64,000 nt of DNA from Streptomyces sp. PH10-H1 (GTDB taxonomy: Bacteria; Actinomycetota; Actinomycetes; Streptomycetales; Streptomycetaceae), in contig NZ_JASISZ010000007.1 in assembly GCF_030063355.1 (NCBI RefSeq), positions 1 through 64,000 of the forward strand, read 5' to 3'. Each line of letters starts with the position of its first letter. Within the stretch, counting starts at the first letter, position 1. Positions 28,443 through 37,038 of the stretch are shown here, piece after piece. Both the position numbers and the translations under genes were made by a program. Under the pieces are notes generated by a model. That model was not told the DNA's origin, made no database searches, and was given only the letters and a program-made list of their open reading frames with translations.

Positions 28443-30092
28443 GTGGACACGCAAGGCCGTAGGAACATCGACCCGGCGGACCAGTGGGTCCTTGATCCGG
28501 AGACTGGCAGCTACGTGCCGCGGCTCCAGACCGAAGAACCTCCGTCACCGAGCGTGTCCGTTCAGGGCGGTCGGCGTGAGCGACGTGAGCAGCAGGGCGC
28601 CGGGGCCGCCCCGTCGAGCCGTCGCAAGGCCAAGCCGCGGACGTCGAGGAAGAAGAAGGTCCTCATCTGGACCGCGGGCACGGTCGGCTTCGTGCTCGTC
28701 GCGGGCAGCATCGGCGGCTACTTCGTCTACCAGCACTTCAACAACAACATCACCACCGTCGACGTCGGCGACGCGGGCAGCAAGAACGTCACGACCGACG
28801 GCCCGGTGAACATCCTGGTGATCGGCACCGACAGCCGGGTGGGTCTCGGCAACGAGTACGGCGACGCCGGCAGCGTCGGCCACGCCGACACCACGATCCT
28901 GTTCCATGTCTCCAAGGACCGCAGCAACGCGACCGCGTTGAGCATTCCGCGCGACCTGATGACCAACATCCCGGACTGCCCGACCAAGCAGAAGGACGGA
29001 TCGACGAAGGTCGTCCCCGCCGAGCAGAACGTCCGGTTCAACACCAGCCTCGGCCAGGAGGGCCGCGACCCGGGTTGCACCATGCGTGCCGTGAAGCAGC
29101 TGACCGGCGTGAGTGTGGACCACTTCATGATGGCCAACTTCAACGCGGTCAAGGACCTGTCGACCGCGGTCGGCGGCGTCGACATCTGCCTGGCCAAGCC
29201 GATCAACGACCCCAAGTCGCATCTGAACCTCGGCAAGGGCCATCACAACGTCGCGGGCGACGAAGCGCTCGCCTTCGTGAGGACCCGGCACGCGGTCGGC
29301 TTCGGCGGCGACCTGGACCGCATCAAGCTCCAGCAGCAGTTTCTGGGCTCGATGATCCGCCAGATGAAGTCCGGCGACACCCTCACCAGCCCCAACAAGC
29401 TGTGGAAGCTGGCGAATGCCGCCACCAAGGCACTCACCGTCGACAGCGCCATCGGCAGCATCTCGAAGCTCTCCGACCTGGCGAAGGACCTCAGCTCGGT
29501 CGACACCAAGAACATCACCTTCGCCACCGTCCCGGTCATAGACAACCCGGCCGACGGGAAGGTCCACAAGACCGTCGTGCTCGACCCGACGAAGGCCTCG
29601 CAGGTCTTCTCCATGGTGCGGAGCGACATCTCGCTCACCGCGGTGACGAAGAAGAAGACCGGCACCCCCGGCTCGCCCGCGGCCCCGGACAAGCTGGCCG
29701 GCACCAAGGCCCCCGCGTCGCAGGTGCGGGTCAAGGTGTTCAACGGCAGCGGTGTGACGGGCGTGGCCCAGGACACCATCAGCTGGCTGCAGAACAGCAA
29801 GGCCGTCAACCGCTCCACGAACGGCGGCAACGCCCCGGCGGGAGTGGTGGCGACCACGACGCTGGTCTACGCCCCCAACCAGGCCGATCAGGCGCGCGCG
29901 CTGGCCGCCATGATGGGGCTGCCCGCCACCGCGCTGCAGCCGGGGACCGCGGACGCGGCGCCCAAGGCCAACATGACGCTCACCCTTGGCAGGGATTTCA
30001 AGGGTGCGGGGACACCGATCGCCGCTCCGACGACAGCGCCGGAGGGAATTCAGAAGGTCGTCGCCGACGATAAGAGCGTCTGCGCGAAATGA
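28443..30092 (+). CDS. LytR-CpsA-Psr (LCP) family protein 2 with LytR_C domain
   Basis: 549 residues from the GTG at 28443, preceded by GGAGG. The long basic cytoplasmic N-terminus (KAKPRTSRKKK) leads into a membrane helix (about 73-94). The LCP domain shows VNILVIGTDSRVG, ADTTILFHVSKD, ALSIPRDLM and ALAFVRTRHAVGFGGDLDR. From about residue 415 a LytR_C domain begins (VRVKVFNGSGVTGVA). The C-terminus KSVCAK again has a terminal Cys. The stop overlaps the start of the next LCP gene (ATGA), indicating an operon of genes 2-4. Confidence 0.93.
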   Translation: MDTQGRRNIDPADQWVLDPETGSYVPRLQTEEPPSPSVSVQGGRRERREQQGAGAAPSSRRKAKPRTSRKKKVLIWTAGTVGFVLVAGSIGGYFVYQHFNNNITTVDVGDAGSKNVTTDGPVNILVIGTDSRVGLGNEYGDAGSVGHADTTILFHVSKDRSNATALSIPRDLMTNIPDCPTKQKDGSTKVVPAEQNVRFNTSLGQEGRDPGCTMRAVKQLTGVSVDHFMMANFNAVKDLSTAVGGVDICLAKPINDPKSHLNLGKGHHNVAGDEALAFVRTRHAVGFGGDLDRIKLQQQFLGSMIRQMKSGDTLTSPNKLWKLANAATKALTVDSAIGSISKLSDLAKDLSSVDTKNITFATVPVIDNPADGKVHKTVVLDPTKASQVFSMVRSDISLTAVTKKKTGTPGSPAAPDKLAGTKAPASQVRVKVFNGSGVTGVAQDTISWLQNSKAVNRSTNGGNAPAGVVATTTLVYAPNQADQARALAAMMGLPATALQPGTADAAPKANMTLTLGRDFKGAGTPIAAPTTAPEGIQKVVADDKSVCAK

Positions 30093-31909
30093 CGTATCCA
30101 GGGGGGGCCATGCGGGACAGCGGTGTACGGGGCGGTGGGGCGCGAGATGCGGCCGGGCCGGGTGACCTCGGCTGGGACGACAGCTTGTACCAGGACCTGG
30201 ACGGGGCCGGCGCGGGCTCCGGCGCGGGCTCCCGAACGAGTTCCGGCGCGGGCACCGCCACGGGCGCGGTCACGGACCCGGGCCTGGCCCCGGACTCGGG
30301 CGAACCCGCGATACCCGGGCAGCGGAACGGCGGTACCGGCGGCGGTGCCAACGGGGATAACGGCAGCGGCGACCGCCGTGGCGGCAGCCGGCGGCAGCCG
30401 CGCAGCAGGAAGCGCCGGATATTCCGCTGGATGGCCGGCACGATGTCGCTGCTCATACTCGCCGGCGCGGGCGCCGGCTACGCGTACTACGAGTACCTCG
30501 CCGGGAAGATCCGCACAGGTGAGCTCAACAGCGGCAAGAGCGATGTGGCGCCGTCCAGGGCGAACGCGGCCGGTGAGACGCCGCTCAACATCCTGGTGCT
30601 CGGCTCCGACGCCCGTGACTCCGAGGCGAACATGCAGTTGGGCGGGGCCCGTAACACCGCGGGCGAGCCGCCCCGCGCCGACGTCATCATGCTGCTCCAC
30701 ATATCCGCCGACCGCAGCAACATGTCCGTGGTCAGCATTCCCCGTGACACCCGGGTGCCGATCCCCGAGTGCACGGACGCCGCGACCGGCAAGACGTTCA
30801 AGGCGACGGATCACGACATCATCAACGAGTCGCTGGGCCGGGGAGGTGCGGGCTGTACGCGCGCGGCCGTCCAGAACCTCACCGGCGTCTACATCGACCA
30901 CTGGATGACCGTCGACTTCGCCGGTGTGGTGAAGATGGCCGACGCCGTCGGCGATGTCGAGGTCTGCGTCAAACAGAACATCTGGGACCACCCGACCAAG
31001 GCCCAGCCGGGCGGCTCGGGGCTGAAGATGAAGGCCGGCACCTGGCCGGTCAAGGGCCAGCAGGCGCTGCAGTGGCTGCGCACCCGGCACGCCTTCGGTG
31101 ACGACGCGGGCCGCTCCAAGGCGCAGCACATGTACATGAACTCGATGATGCGCAATCTGCAGAATCAGAGCCTGTTCACCAACCCCGCCCGCCTCAACGG
31201 CCTGGCCACGAAGGCGATGGAGGCGTTCCAGGTCTCGAAGGAGATCGGTACGCCGAAGAAGCTCTACGGCCTCGGCATGGAGCTCAAGAGCGTGCCGCCG
31301 GGCCGGATGACGATGATGACGATGCCGCACGACGCCGACCCGGAGAACCCCGACGCCCACTACGTCCCGGCCAAGGCGGACGCCTCGAAGGTCTGGACGC
31401 TGCTGCGCAACGACGTCGCCATGGACACCAACGGCAAGGGCGCGAACGCTCCGAAGGCCGCCGCCAAGACCGGACCGCCCGCCGCGGCCCCGGCCGCCAT
31501 CGCGGTCACCGTGGTGAACGGCACGGCCGGGGACAAGAACGGCACCTCCGTGGAGAATCGTGCCTCCACCGTCTCCAAGGCGCTGGTCACGGGCGGTTTC
31601 ACGAAGGCGAAGGCCGCCACGACCGGCAAGCCGAGCAAAGGGACGCTCGTCAACTACCCGGCGAGCGCCGGTGAGCAGGGCAAGTCCGACGCACTGGCCG
31701 TCGCCGCGGCCCTGAAGATCCCGTCCGCCGCGGTACGGGCGGCGGCCGATGTCACGGCCGTCACCGTGACCGTCGGCGCGGACTGGACCTCGGGCACGGA
31801 CTACGGCAAGACGGCTCCGGGTGCGGGCTCCGTCCCGACCACCGCGGACGCATTGAACGGTTCCGACAAGGGCTGCATGGACGTCTACAAGCCCTACCAG
31901 TGGAAGTAG
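30089..31909 (+). CDS. LytR-CpsA-Psr (LCP) family protein 3 with LytR_C domain
   Basis: 606 residues from the ATG overlapping the upstream stop. An in-frame ATG at 30110, behind GGGGGGG, is a good alternative. The cytoplasmic part has GWDDSLYQDL near residue 28 and Gly/Arg-rich sequence; the membrane helix is at about 114-135. LCP motifs are LNILVLGSDARDS, ADVIMLLHISAD, VVSIPRDTRV and ALQWLRTRHAFGDDAGRSKAQ. A LytR_C domain (AITVT-type strand from about residue 470) is followed by GCMDVYKPYQWK. Confidence 0.93.
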   Translation: MTYPGGAMRDSGVRGGGARDAAGPGDLGWDDSLYQDLDGAGAGSGAGSRTSSGAGTATGAVTDPGLAPDSGEPAIPGQRNGGTGGGANGDNGSGDRRGGSRRQPRSRKRRIFRWMAGTMSLLILAGAGAGYAYYEYLAGKIRTGELNSGKSDVAPSRANAAGETPLNILVLGSDARDSEANMQLGGARNTAGEPPRADVIMLLHISADRSNMSVVSIPRDTRVPIPECTDAATGKTFKATDHDIINESLGRGGAGCTRAAVQNLTGVYIDHWMTVDFAGVVKMADAVGDVEVCVKQNIWDHPTKAQPGGSGLKMKAGTWPVKGQQALQWLRTRHAFGDDAGRSKAQHMYMNSMMRNLQNQSLFTNPARLNGLATKAMEAFQVSKEIGTPKKLYGLGMELKSVPPGRMTMMTMPHDADPENPDAHYVPAKADASKVWTLLRNDVAMDTNGKGANAPKAAAKTGPPAAAPAAIAVTVVNGTAGDKNGTSVENRASTVSKALVTGGFTKAKAATTGKPSKGTLVNYPASAGEQGKSDALAVAAALKIPSAAVRAAADVTAVTVTVGADWTSGTDYGKTAPGAGSVPTTADALNGSDKGCMDVYKPYQWK

Positions 31910-31914
31910 GGGAC

Positions 31915-33642
31915 GTGGATCACCGGCGAACCAGGGGTGCGGCGACGCGGAGCGACGTTCCCGCGCAGAGCAGTCCCTCCGAACTCGGCTGGGACGACGG
32001 CCTGTACCGGTCGGAGTCCGGGGCGGCGCCCGACGCGGAATCGTCCCGGCCGGCCGACCCGCAGGACGCGTCCGGGAGCGGCCACCGCAGGGGCGGCACC
32101 CGTTCCCGCAAGGCACCGAAGGGCCCCAAGAGCCGCAAGCGCCGTGTGCTGCGCTGGATCGGGATCGGCACCGCGGTGGCGATCCTCGGCACGGCCGGCG
32201 CCGGCTGGGCGTACTACGAGCACCTCAACGCGAACATCAAGAAGGACGAGCTCAACCTCAGCGACTCGAAGCTCTCCAAGTCGCAGGCGAACGCGGACGG
32301 CCAGACGCCGCTCAACATCCTGCTGCTGGGCTCCGACAGCCGTAACTCCGACGAGAACGTGAAGCTCGGCGGCGCCAGGGACACCAGGGGCGAGAAGCCC
32401 CGTGCCGATGTCGAGATGCTGCTGCACCTCTCGGCGGACCGCACCAACATGACGGTCATCAGCATCCCGCGCGACACCCGGGTGACCATCCCCAAGTGCA
32501 CCGACCCGCACGACGGCACGGTCTACAAGAAGTCCGAGGACATCATCAACGCCAGCCTCACCCACGGCGGTCCCGGCTGCACGGTCGCCACGTGGGAGGA
32601 GATGACCGGCATCTCCATCGACCACTTCATGATGGTCGACTTCGCCGGTGTGGTGAAGATGGCCGATGCCATCGGCGGCGTCCCGGTCTGCGTGGACAAG
32701 AACATCTACGACAAGCAGTCCGGGCTGCGGCTCAAGGCGGGTAGGACGACCGTCATGGGCGAGCAGGCCCTGCAGTGGCTGCGCACCCGGCACGGCTTCG
32801 AGGACGGCACCGACCTCGGCCGTACTCACGCGCAGCACATGTACATGAACTCGATGATCCGCGAGCTCAAGAAGGGCGCGAAGCTCACCGACCCCGGGCA
32901 GCTCACCGGCCTCGCCGAGGCGGCGACCAAGTCGGTCACCGTGGACACGGGTCTCGGCACCGTCAAGAAGCTCTACGACCTGGGCAATGAGCTGAAGAAG
33001 GTGCCCTCCAACCGGATCACCATGACCACGATGCCGTGGAACTGGGACCCCACGAACAAGGCGCACGTCATTCCCAAGCCCGGTGACGCCGAGAAGCTCT
33101 TCGCGCTCGTGCGGGCGGACAACCCGGCCGACGGCAAGGCCAAGGAGCCGGCCCCCGGGGCGGCCGCGAGTTCCTCCCCCGCCGACCCCGCCGCGCCCAC
33201 GGGCGAGATCGCCGTCACCGTGCGGAACGGCACCGGCACCGCGTCCAGGGCCGCGGTGAGCGGCCGTGCCAAGGTCATCGCCGGCCGGCTGAACGCCCTC
33301 GGCTTCACCAAGGCCGTCGCCGACACCAGCCCGCAGACGCAGGCCGACACCACGGTCAGCTACCCGAGCGCGTCCCTGAAGGGCGACGCCCAGGCCGTGG
33401 CCAAGGCGCTGGGTCTGCCGGACAGCGCGGTGCGGGTCTCCAAGAGCGTGACCACGGTGACGCTGGTCGTCGGCTCCGACTGGCGTACGGGCACCAGCTA
33501 TCCGAAGACCGCCGGGTCATCGGGTACCGCCGGTTCCGGGACTCCGAACAAGGCACCGGACACCTCGTCCGCGCTCAATGGGGCCGACACCTCGGCGTGC
33601 ATGAAGGTGAACACCTTCCCGGGCGCCCACTACGTCTGGTAG
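31915..33642 (+). CDS. LytR-CpsA-Psr (LCP) family protein 4 with LytR_C domain
   Basis: 575 residues from the GTG at 31915, which has AGGGG close upstream; a GTG at 31900 inside the previous gene is an alternative. Near the N-terminus is GWDDGLYRSE, the same cytoplasmic motif as in LCP 3. The membrane helix is at about 80-100. The LCP domain reads LNILLLGSDSRNS, ADVEMLLHLSAD, VISIPRDTRV, ALQWLRTRHGFEDGTDLGR. A LytR_C domain (IAVTVRNGTGTASRAAVSG) and the C-terminus SACMKVNTF follow. LCP 3 and 4 are clearly recent duplicates. Confidence 0.93.
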   Translation: MDHRRTRGAATRSDVPAQSSPSELGWDDGLYRSESGAAPDAESSRPADPQDASGSGHRRGGTRSRKAPKGPKSRKRRVLRWIGIGTAVAILGTAGAGWAYYEHLNANIKKDELNLSDSKLSKSQANADGQTPLNILLLGSDSRNSDENVKLGGARDTRGEKPRADVEMLLHLSADRTNMTVISIPRDTRVTIPKCTDPHDGTVYKKSEDIINASLTHGGPGCTVATWEEMTGISIDHFMMVDFAGVVKMADAIGGVPVCVDKNIYDKQSGLRLKAGRTTVMGEQALQWLRTRHGFEDGTDLGRTHAQHMYMNSMIRELKKGAKLTDPGQLTGLAEAATKSVTVDTGLGTVKKLYDLGNELKKVPSNRITMTTMPWNWDPTNKAHVIPKPGDAEKLFALVRADNPADGKAKEPAPGAAASSSPADPAAPTGEIAVTVRNGTGTASRAAVSGRAKVIAGRLNALGFTKAVADTSPQTQADTTVSYPSASLKGDAQAVAKALGLPDSAVRVSKSVTTVTLVVGSDWRTGTSYPKTAGSSGTAGSGTPNKAPDTSSALNGADTSACMKVNTFPGAHYVW

Positions 33643-33646
33643 CGAG

Positions 33647-33678
33647 CGGGGCCGGTGCCATTACCGGCACCGGCCCCG
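33647..33678. terminator. Terminator between LCP 4 and the GT2 gene
   Basis: The 13-bp arms cggggccggtgcc (33647-33659) and ggcaccggccccg (33666-33678) pair perfectly around a 6-nt loop. They lie between the convergent LCP gene and glycosyltransferase gene. Confidence 0.88.
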
Positions 33679-33699
33679 TCGTCGTTATGGACGGCCGGG

Positions 33700-34731
33700 T
33701 CAGACACCGGCCGTCGTCACACTGGGACGGCGGCTGGCGATGACCTTGTTCGCGAGGGACCGCGGGCTGGTGAGATAGCCCCAGCCCCAGCACATGTGCA
33801 TGGTCGCGAGCGCGACCGGGATCCGTGCGCGGGCGGCGAGCGACAGGCCCCTGCCCGCAGGGAGGGAGCCGAGCGTGATGGCGGCGAGGTATCCGGCCGG
33901 GACCACCCAGCCGAACGGGGTGACGGCCACGCCCACCACGATGCCCGCCGCGATGCCGAGAACGGCCGCCGGGGGCGCGAGGTAGCGCATGTTGACCGAG
34001 CCGCGGTGGTAGCGGGCGACGACATGGCGCCAGCGGCCGTAGTTCCGGTACTGCTTGGCCAGCTCGCGCACGCTCGGCCGCGGCCGGTACGAGACCTTCA
34101 GCTCGGGCGAGAACCAGACGAGGTGACCGGCCTCGCGGATCCGGTAGTTCAGCTCCCAGTCCTGGGCGCGGATGAACTCCACGTTGTAGCCGCCCTGCTC
34201 CTCCAGCACCTCGCGGCGGAAGACGCCGAGGTAGACGGTGTCGGCCGGGGCCGCGGTGCCGCCGGTGTGGAAGGACGCGTTGCCGACGCCGATCTTGGAG
34301 GTCATGGCGGCGGCCACCGCCTCCTCCCAGGAATTCTCGCCCTCGGCGTGCATGATGCCGCCGACGTTGGCCGCACCGGTCTCCGCCAGCAGCCGGACGG
34401 CGGTGGCGATGTAGTCGGGCGACAGCATCCCGTGCCCGTCGACCCGGACCACGACCGGATGCCGGGACGCCTTGATCGCGGCGTTCAGCGCGGCGGGGGT
34501 GCGGCCGGTCGGGTTGGGCACGGTGTGGATCCGGGGATCCTCCGCGACCAGTTCGGCGGCGATCTCGTCCGTGCGGTCCGCGGAGGGGCCGAGTGCGATG
34601 ACCACCTCGAGCTCACCCGGGTAGTCCTGCTCCAGGATGTGCCGGACGGAGTCGCGCAGATGACGTTCCTCGTTGAGCACCGGCATGATCACGGAGACAG
34701 CGGGGAGGGCGGGGTCGTTGGCAGCGTTCAT
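33700..34731 (-). CDS. Family-2 glycosyltransferase with C-terminal membrane helices
   Basis: 343 residues from the ATG at 34731. The GT-A domain begins VSVIMPVLNEERHLRDSV. The sugar-nucleotide and metal sites are VVRVDGHGMLSPDYI and the catalytic Asp is in FIRAQDWELNYRIREAGH. R-YG-RW (QYRNYGRWRHVVARYHRG) resembles the acceptor loop of succinoglycan/ExoA-like enzymes. Two or three C-terminal helices (about 255-310) anchor it. It sits alone on the minus strand inside the LCP cluster and probably builds a polymer that LCP proteins attach. Confidence 0.9.
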   Translation of the reverse strand: MNAANDPALPAVSVIMPVLNEERHLRDSVRHILEQDYPGELEVVIALGPSADRTDEIAAELVAEDPRIHTVPNPTGRTPAALNAAIKASRHPVVVRVDGHGMLSPDYIATAVRLLAETGAANVGGIMHAEGENSWEEAVAAAMTSKIGVGNASFHTGGTAAPADTVYLGVFRREVLEEQGGYNVEFIRAQDWELNYRIREAGHLVWFSPELKVSYRPRPSVRELAKQYRNYGRWRHVVARYHRGSVNMRYLAPPAAVLGIAAGIVVGVAVTPFGWVVPAGYLAAITLGSLPAGRGLSLAARARIPVALATMHMCWGWGYLTSPRSLANKVIASRRPSVTTAGV

Positions 34732-34842
34732 CGCGGGAAACGTTACCGCGAATGGGGGACCCGAGCGTGTGGGGGGCACGAATGACTGTCCGTTTTGTCT
34801 AGCCTGATCGGGTCCCCTGTCTCCCCGCGGAGGTGCGCCCCG

Positions 34843-36402
34843 ATGACGGTCCCGCCCGCTCGCCCGCCCGCCACCCCGTCCCGCAGGTCCCGCACCCCCG
34901 TGAAGACCGGGCGGCGCCCCGGTGGACAGCCACCTCGACAGCCCGGTCGGCGGCCCGTCCGCTGGAGCAGCCGGATCGCCGGCGGACTGGCGCTGATGGT
35001 CATCACGGCCAGCGGCATCGGCCATGCCGTGGTCAGCGGGGTGGACAAAGGCATCGACCGGGTCGACGCCTTCGGCGGGATGCGGGACCGCCCCGGCGGC
35101 AGCAAGGGCATGAACTTCCTGCTGGTCGGCACCGACGGACGCGACGGTCTCGACCCGGACGCCAAGAAGCGGTACCACCTCGGCGGCGCACCCTGCCACT
35201 GCACCGACACGATCATGCTGGTGCATCTGTCGGAGAACCGCGCCCGCGCGAGCGTGGTCAGCATCCCGCGCGACAGCTACGCCATGCTGCCGGAGCATGT
35301 CGGGGCGTCCGACGGCGTGAAGCACGCGAGCCACCCCGCCAAGATCAACGCGGCCTACGCGGACGGCGGCCCCTCGCTCAGCGTCGCCACCGTCGAGAAG
35401 ATGACCGGTGTGCACATCGACCACTACCTGGAACTCGACTTCACCAGCTTCATGAAGACCGTGGACGTCATCGGCGGCGTCCAGGTCTGCACGGTGCGCC
35501 GGCTGCAGGACTCCTACACCGGCCTCGACCTGCCGGTCGGCACCTCGACGCTGACCGGCGGCGAGGCCCTGCAGTACGTCCGCTCCCGCCATCTCGACGG
35601 CGCCGCCGACCTGGGCCGGATGCAGCGCCAGCAGCGCTTCCTCGCCCAGATCATCCACCGGGTCACCAGCGGCGGCCTGCTCACCAACCCCGTCAAGCTC
35701 AGCGAGGTCGCCTCCACGGTGCTCGGGTCGGTCCGCGCCGACCAGGACCTCAGGCCGAAGGACCTGATCGCGCTGGCCCAGGGGATGCGGGGCTTCACGC
35801 CCGGCTCGTCGGAGTTCACCTCGGTGCCGATCGGCGTCATGGGCTTCCCGGTCAAAGGCATCGGCTCGACCGTGAAGTGGGACGACGCCAAGGCCGGCAA
35901 GCTCTGGGCCGCGATCCGTGCGGACCAGCCGCTGGCCGTCCACGCGCCGGCCCAAGCGCCTGTCCAGGCCAAGGGCCCCGCCACCGGGCCCGCCGATGCG
36001 CCCGCCACCGGGCCCGCGCCCAAGGTCGAGGTGGATGTCGACCCCGGCTCGGTCCGGGTCAAGGTCGACAACGGCACCGCCGTCAGCGGCCTGGGCGACA
36101 AAGCCGACAAGGCGCTGCGCGCCACCGGCTTCGCCACCACCCGCGCCCCCGGGAACGCGAACGTGCACAACGTGCCGCGCACCGTCATCCGCTACGACCC
36201 CCGGTGGGACCGTTCGGCGAAGTCACTGGCCGTCGCCCTGCCGGGCGCGGAACTGGTGCCGGCCACCGGGCAGGGGCCCGTCATGCAGGTGACCATCGGC
36301 GCCGGATACCGGGGCGTCACACCGGTCCGGGCCCAGGGCCTCGCACCGGCCGCGGGCACCGCGACGGGCGCGGTGACCGGCGACCAGGTGGTCTGCCCGT
36401 AG
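34843..36402 (+). CDS. LytR-CpsA-Psr (LCP) family protein 5 with LytR_C-like domain
   Basis: 519 residues from the ATG at 34843, with GGAGG about 9 nt upstream. A Pro/Arg-rich cytoplasmic part precedes the membrane helix (about 48-66). LCP motifs: MNFLLVGTDGRDG, TDTIMLVHLSEN, VVSIPRDSYAML, KINAAYADGG, ALQYVRSRHLDGAADLGRMQ. Two extra Cys (PCHCTD) occur before the DT motif. From about residue 400 a divergent LytR_C domain follows (VRVKVDNGTAVSGLG), and the protein ends DQVVCP, again with a near-terminal Cys. It is divergent from the GT2 gene. Confidence 0.92.
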   Translation: MTVPPARPPATPSRRSRTPVKTGRRPGGQPPRQPGRRPVRWSSRIAGGLALMVITASGIGHAVVSGVDKGIDRVDAFGGMRDRPGGSKGMNFLLVGTDGRDGLDPDAKKRYHLGGAPCHCTDTIMLVHLSENRARASVVSIPRDSYAMLPEHVGASDGVKHASHPAKINAAYADGGPSLSVATVEKMTGVHIDHYLELDFTSFMKTVDVIGGVQVCTVRRLQDSYTGLDLPVGTSTLTGGEALQYVRSRHLDGAADLGRMQRQQRFLAQIIHRVTSGGLLTNPVKLSEVASTVLGSVRADQDLRPKDLIALAQGMRGFTPGSSEFTSVPIGVMGFPVKGIGSTVKWDDAKAGKLWAAIRADQPLAVHAPAQAPVQAKGPATGPADAPATGPAPKVEVDVDPGSVRVKVDNGTAVSGLGDKADKALRATGFATTRAPGNANVHNVPRTVIRYDPRWDRSAKSLAVALPGAELVPATGQGPVMQVTIGAGYRGVTPVRAQGLAPAAGTATGAVTGDQVVCP

Positions 36403-36409
36403 CGGATCG

Positions 36410-36463
36410 GACGGGCTGAATTCAGCCCGTCCAGGGGGCACCTCCCAGCGGTAGCTGGGGGAG
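36410..36463. terminator. Palindromic terminator-like elements after LCP 5
   Basis: A perfect 22-bp palindrome at 36410-36431 (gacgggctgaa and its complement, no loop) is followed by a second hairpin, ctcccagc at 36442-36449 with gctgggggag at 36454-36463. Both resemble short palindromes scattered through Streptomyces intergenic regions. They lie between convergent genes. Confidence 0.7.
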
Positions 36464-36477
36464 ATTGAGGACAGGCC

Positions 36478-37017
36478 CTAGTCGTCGAGGCCCTCCGCTG
36501 CACGGTTCTGGCGCAGCTCGACGATCGCGCGGCGACGCGAGAGGCGGTGGGTGCGGCGGATCTGCGCCTCCTGGTAGCGGCGGCGGTCCTGGTCGGTCTC
36601 GGGCCGCACCTGCGCCACGGAGCGGGGCTTGCCCTCGGCGTCGACGGCGACGAAGACGAGGTAGGCGCTGGCCACCTGCTTGGCGGGTCCCGATTCGTTC
36701 CACCGCTCGGCCACCACCCGTACGCCGACCTCCATGGAGGTCCGGCCGGTCCAGTTGACCTGGGCCTTCACATGCAGCAGATCGCCGACCCTGACCGGCT
36801 CCAGGAAGATCATCTCGTCCATGGCGCCGGTCACCGCCGGACCCTCGGAGTGCCGCCCGGCGACCGCGCCGGCCGCGTCGTCGACGAGCTTCATGACGAC
36901 GCCGCCGTGCACCGTGCCCAGCAGGTTGGTGTCGTGTGCGCTCATGATGTGGCTGAGCGTGATGCGCGACACGGAGGTCGGCTTGTCCGGGATCTCCGTG
37001 ACGGAAGGCTCGATCAT
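36478..37017 (-). CDS. Hotdog-fold acyl-CoA thioesterase
   Basis: 179 residues. The hotdog domain carries the family signature NLLGTVHGGVVMKLVDDAAG, with the catalytic Asp in the last part of that segment, and a central strand DEMIFLEPVRVGDLLHVKAQ. It belongs to the YciA/BFIT-like thioesterases that hydrolyse medium- to long-chain acyl-CoA. The basic C-terminal tail (RRTHRLSRRRAIVELRQN) is an extension. The acyl-CoA dehydrogenase about 5 kb away may be functionally related. Confidence 0.9.
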   Translation of the reverse strand: MIEPSVTEIPDKPTSVSRITLSHIMSAHDTNLLGTVHGGVVMKLVDDAAGAVAGRHSEGPAVTGAMDEMIFLEPVRVGDLLHVKAQVNWTGRTSMEVGVRVVAERWNESGPAKQVASAYLVFVAVDAEGKPRSVAQVRPETDQDRRRYQEAQIRRTHRLSRRRAIVELRQNRAAEGLDD

Positions 37018-37038
37018 GCCTGTCAGCCTATGTCCGCT

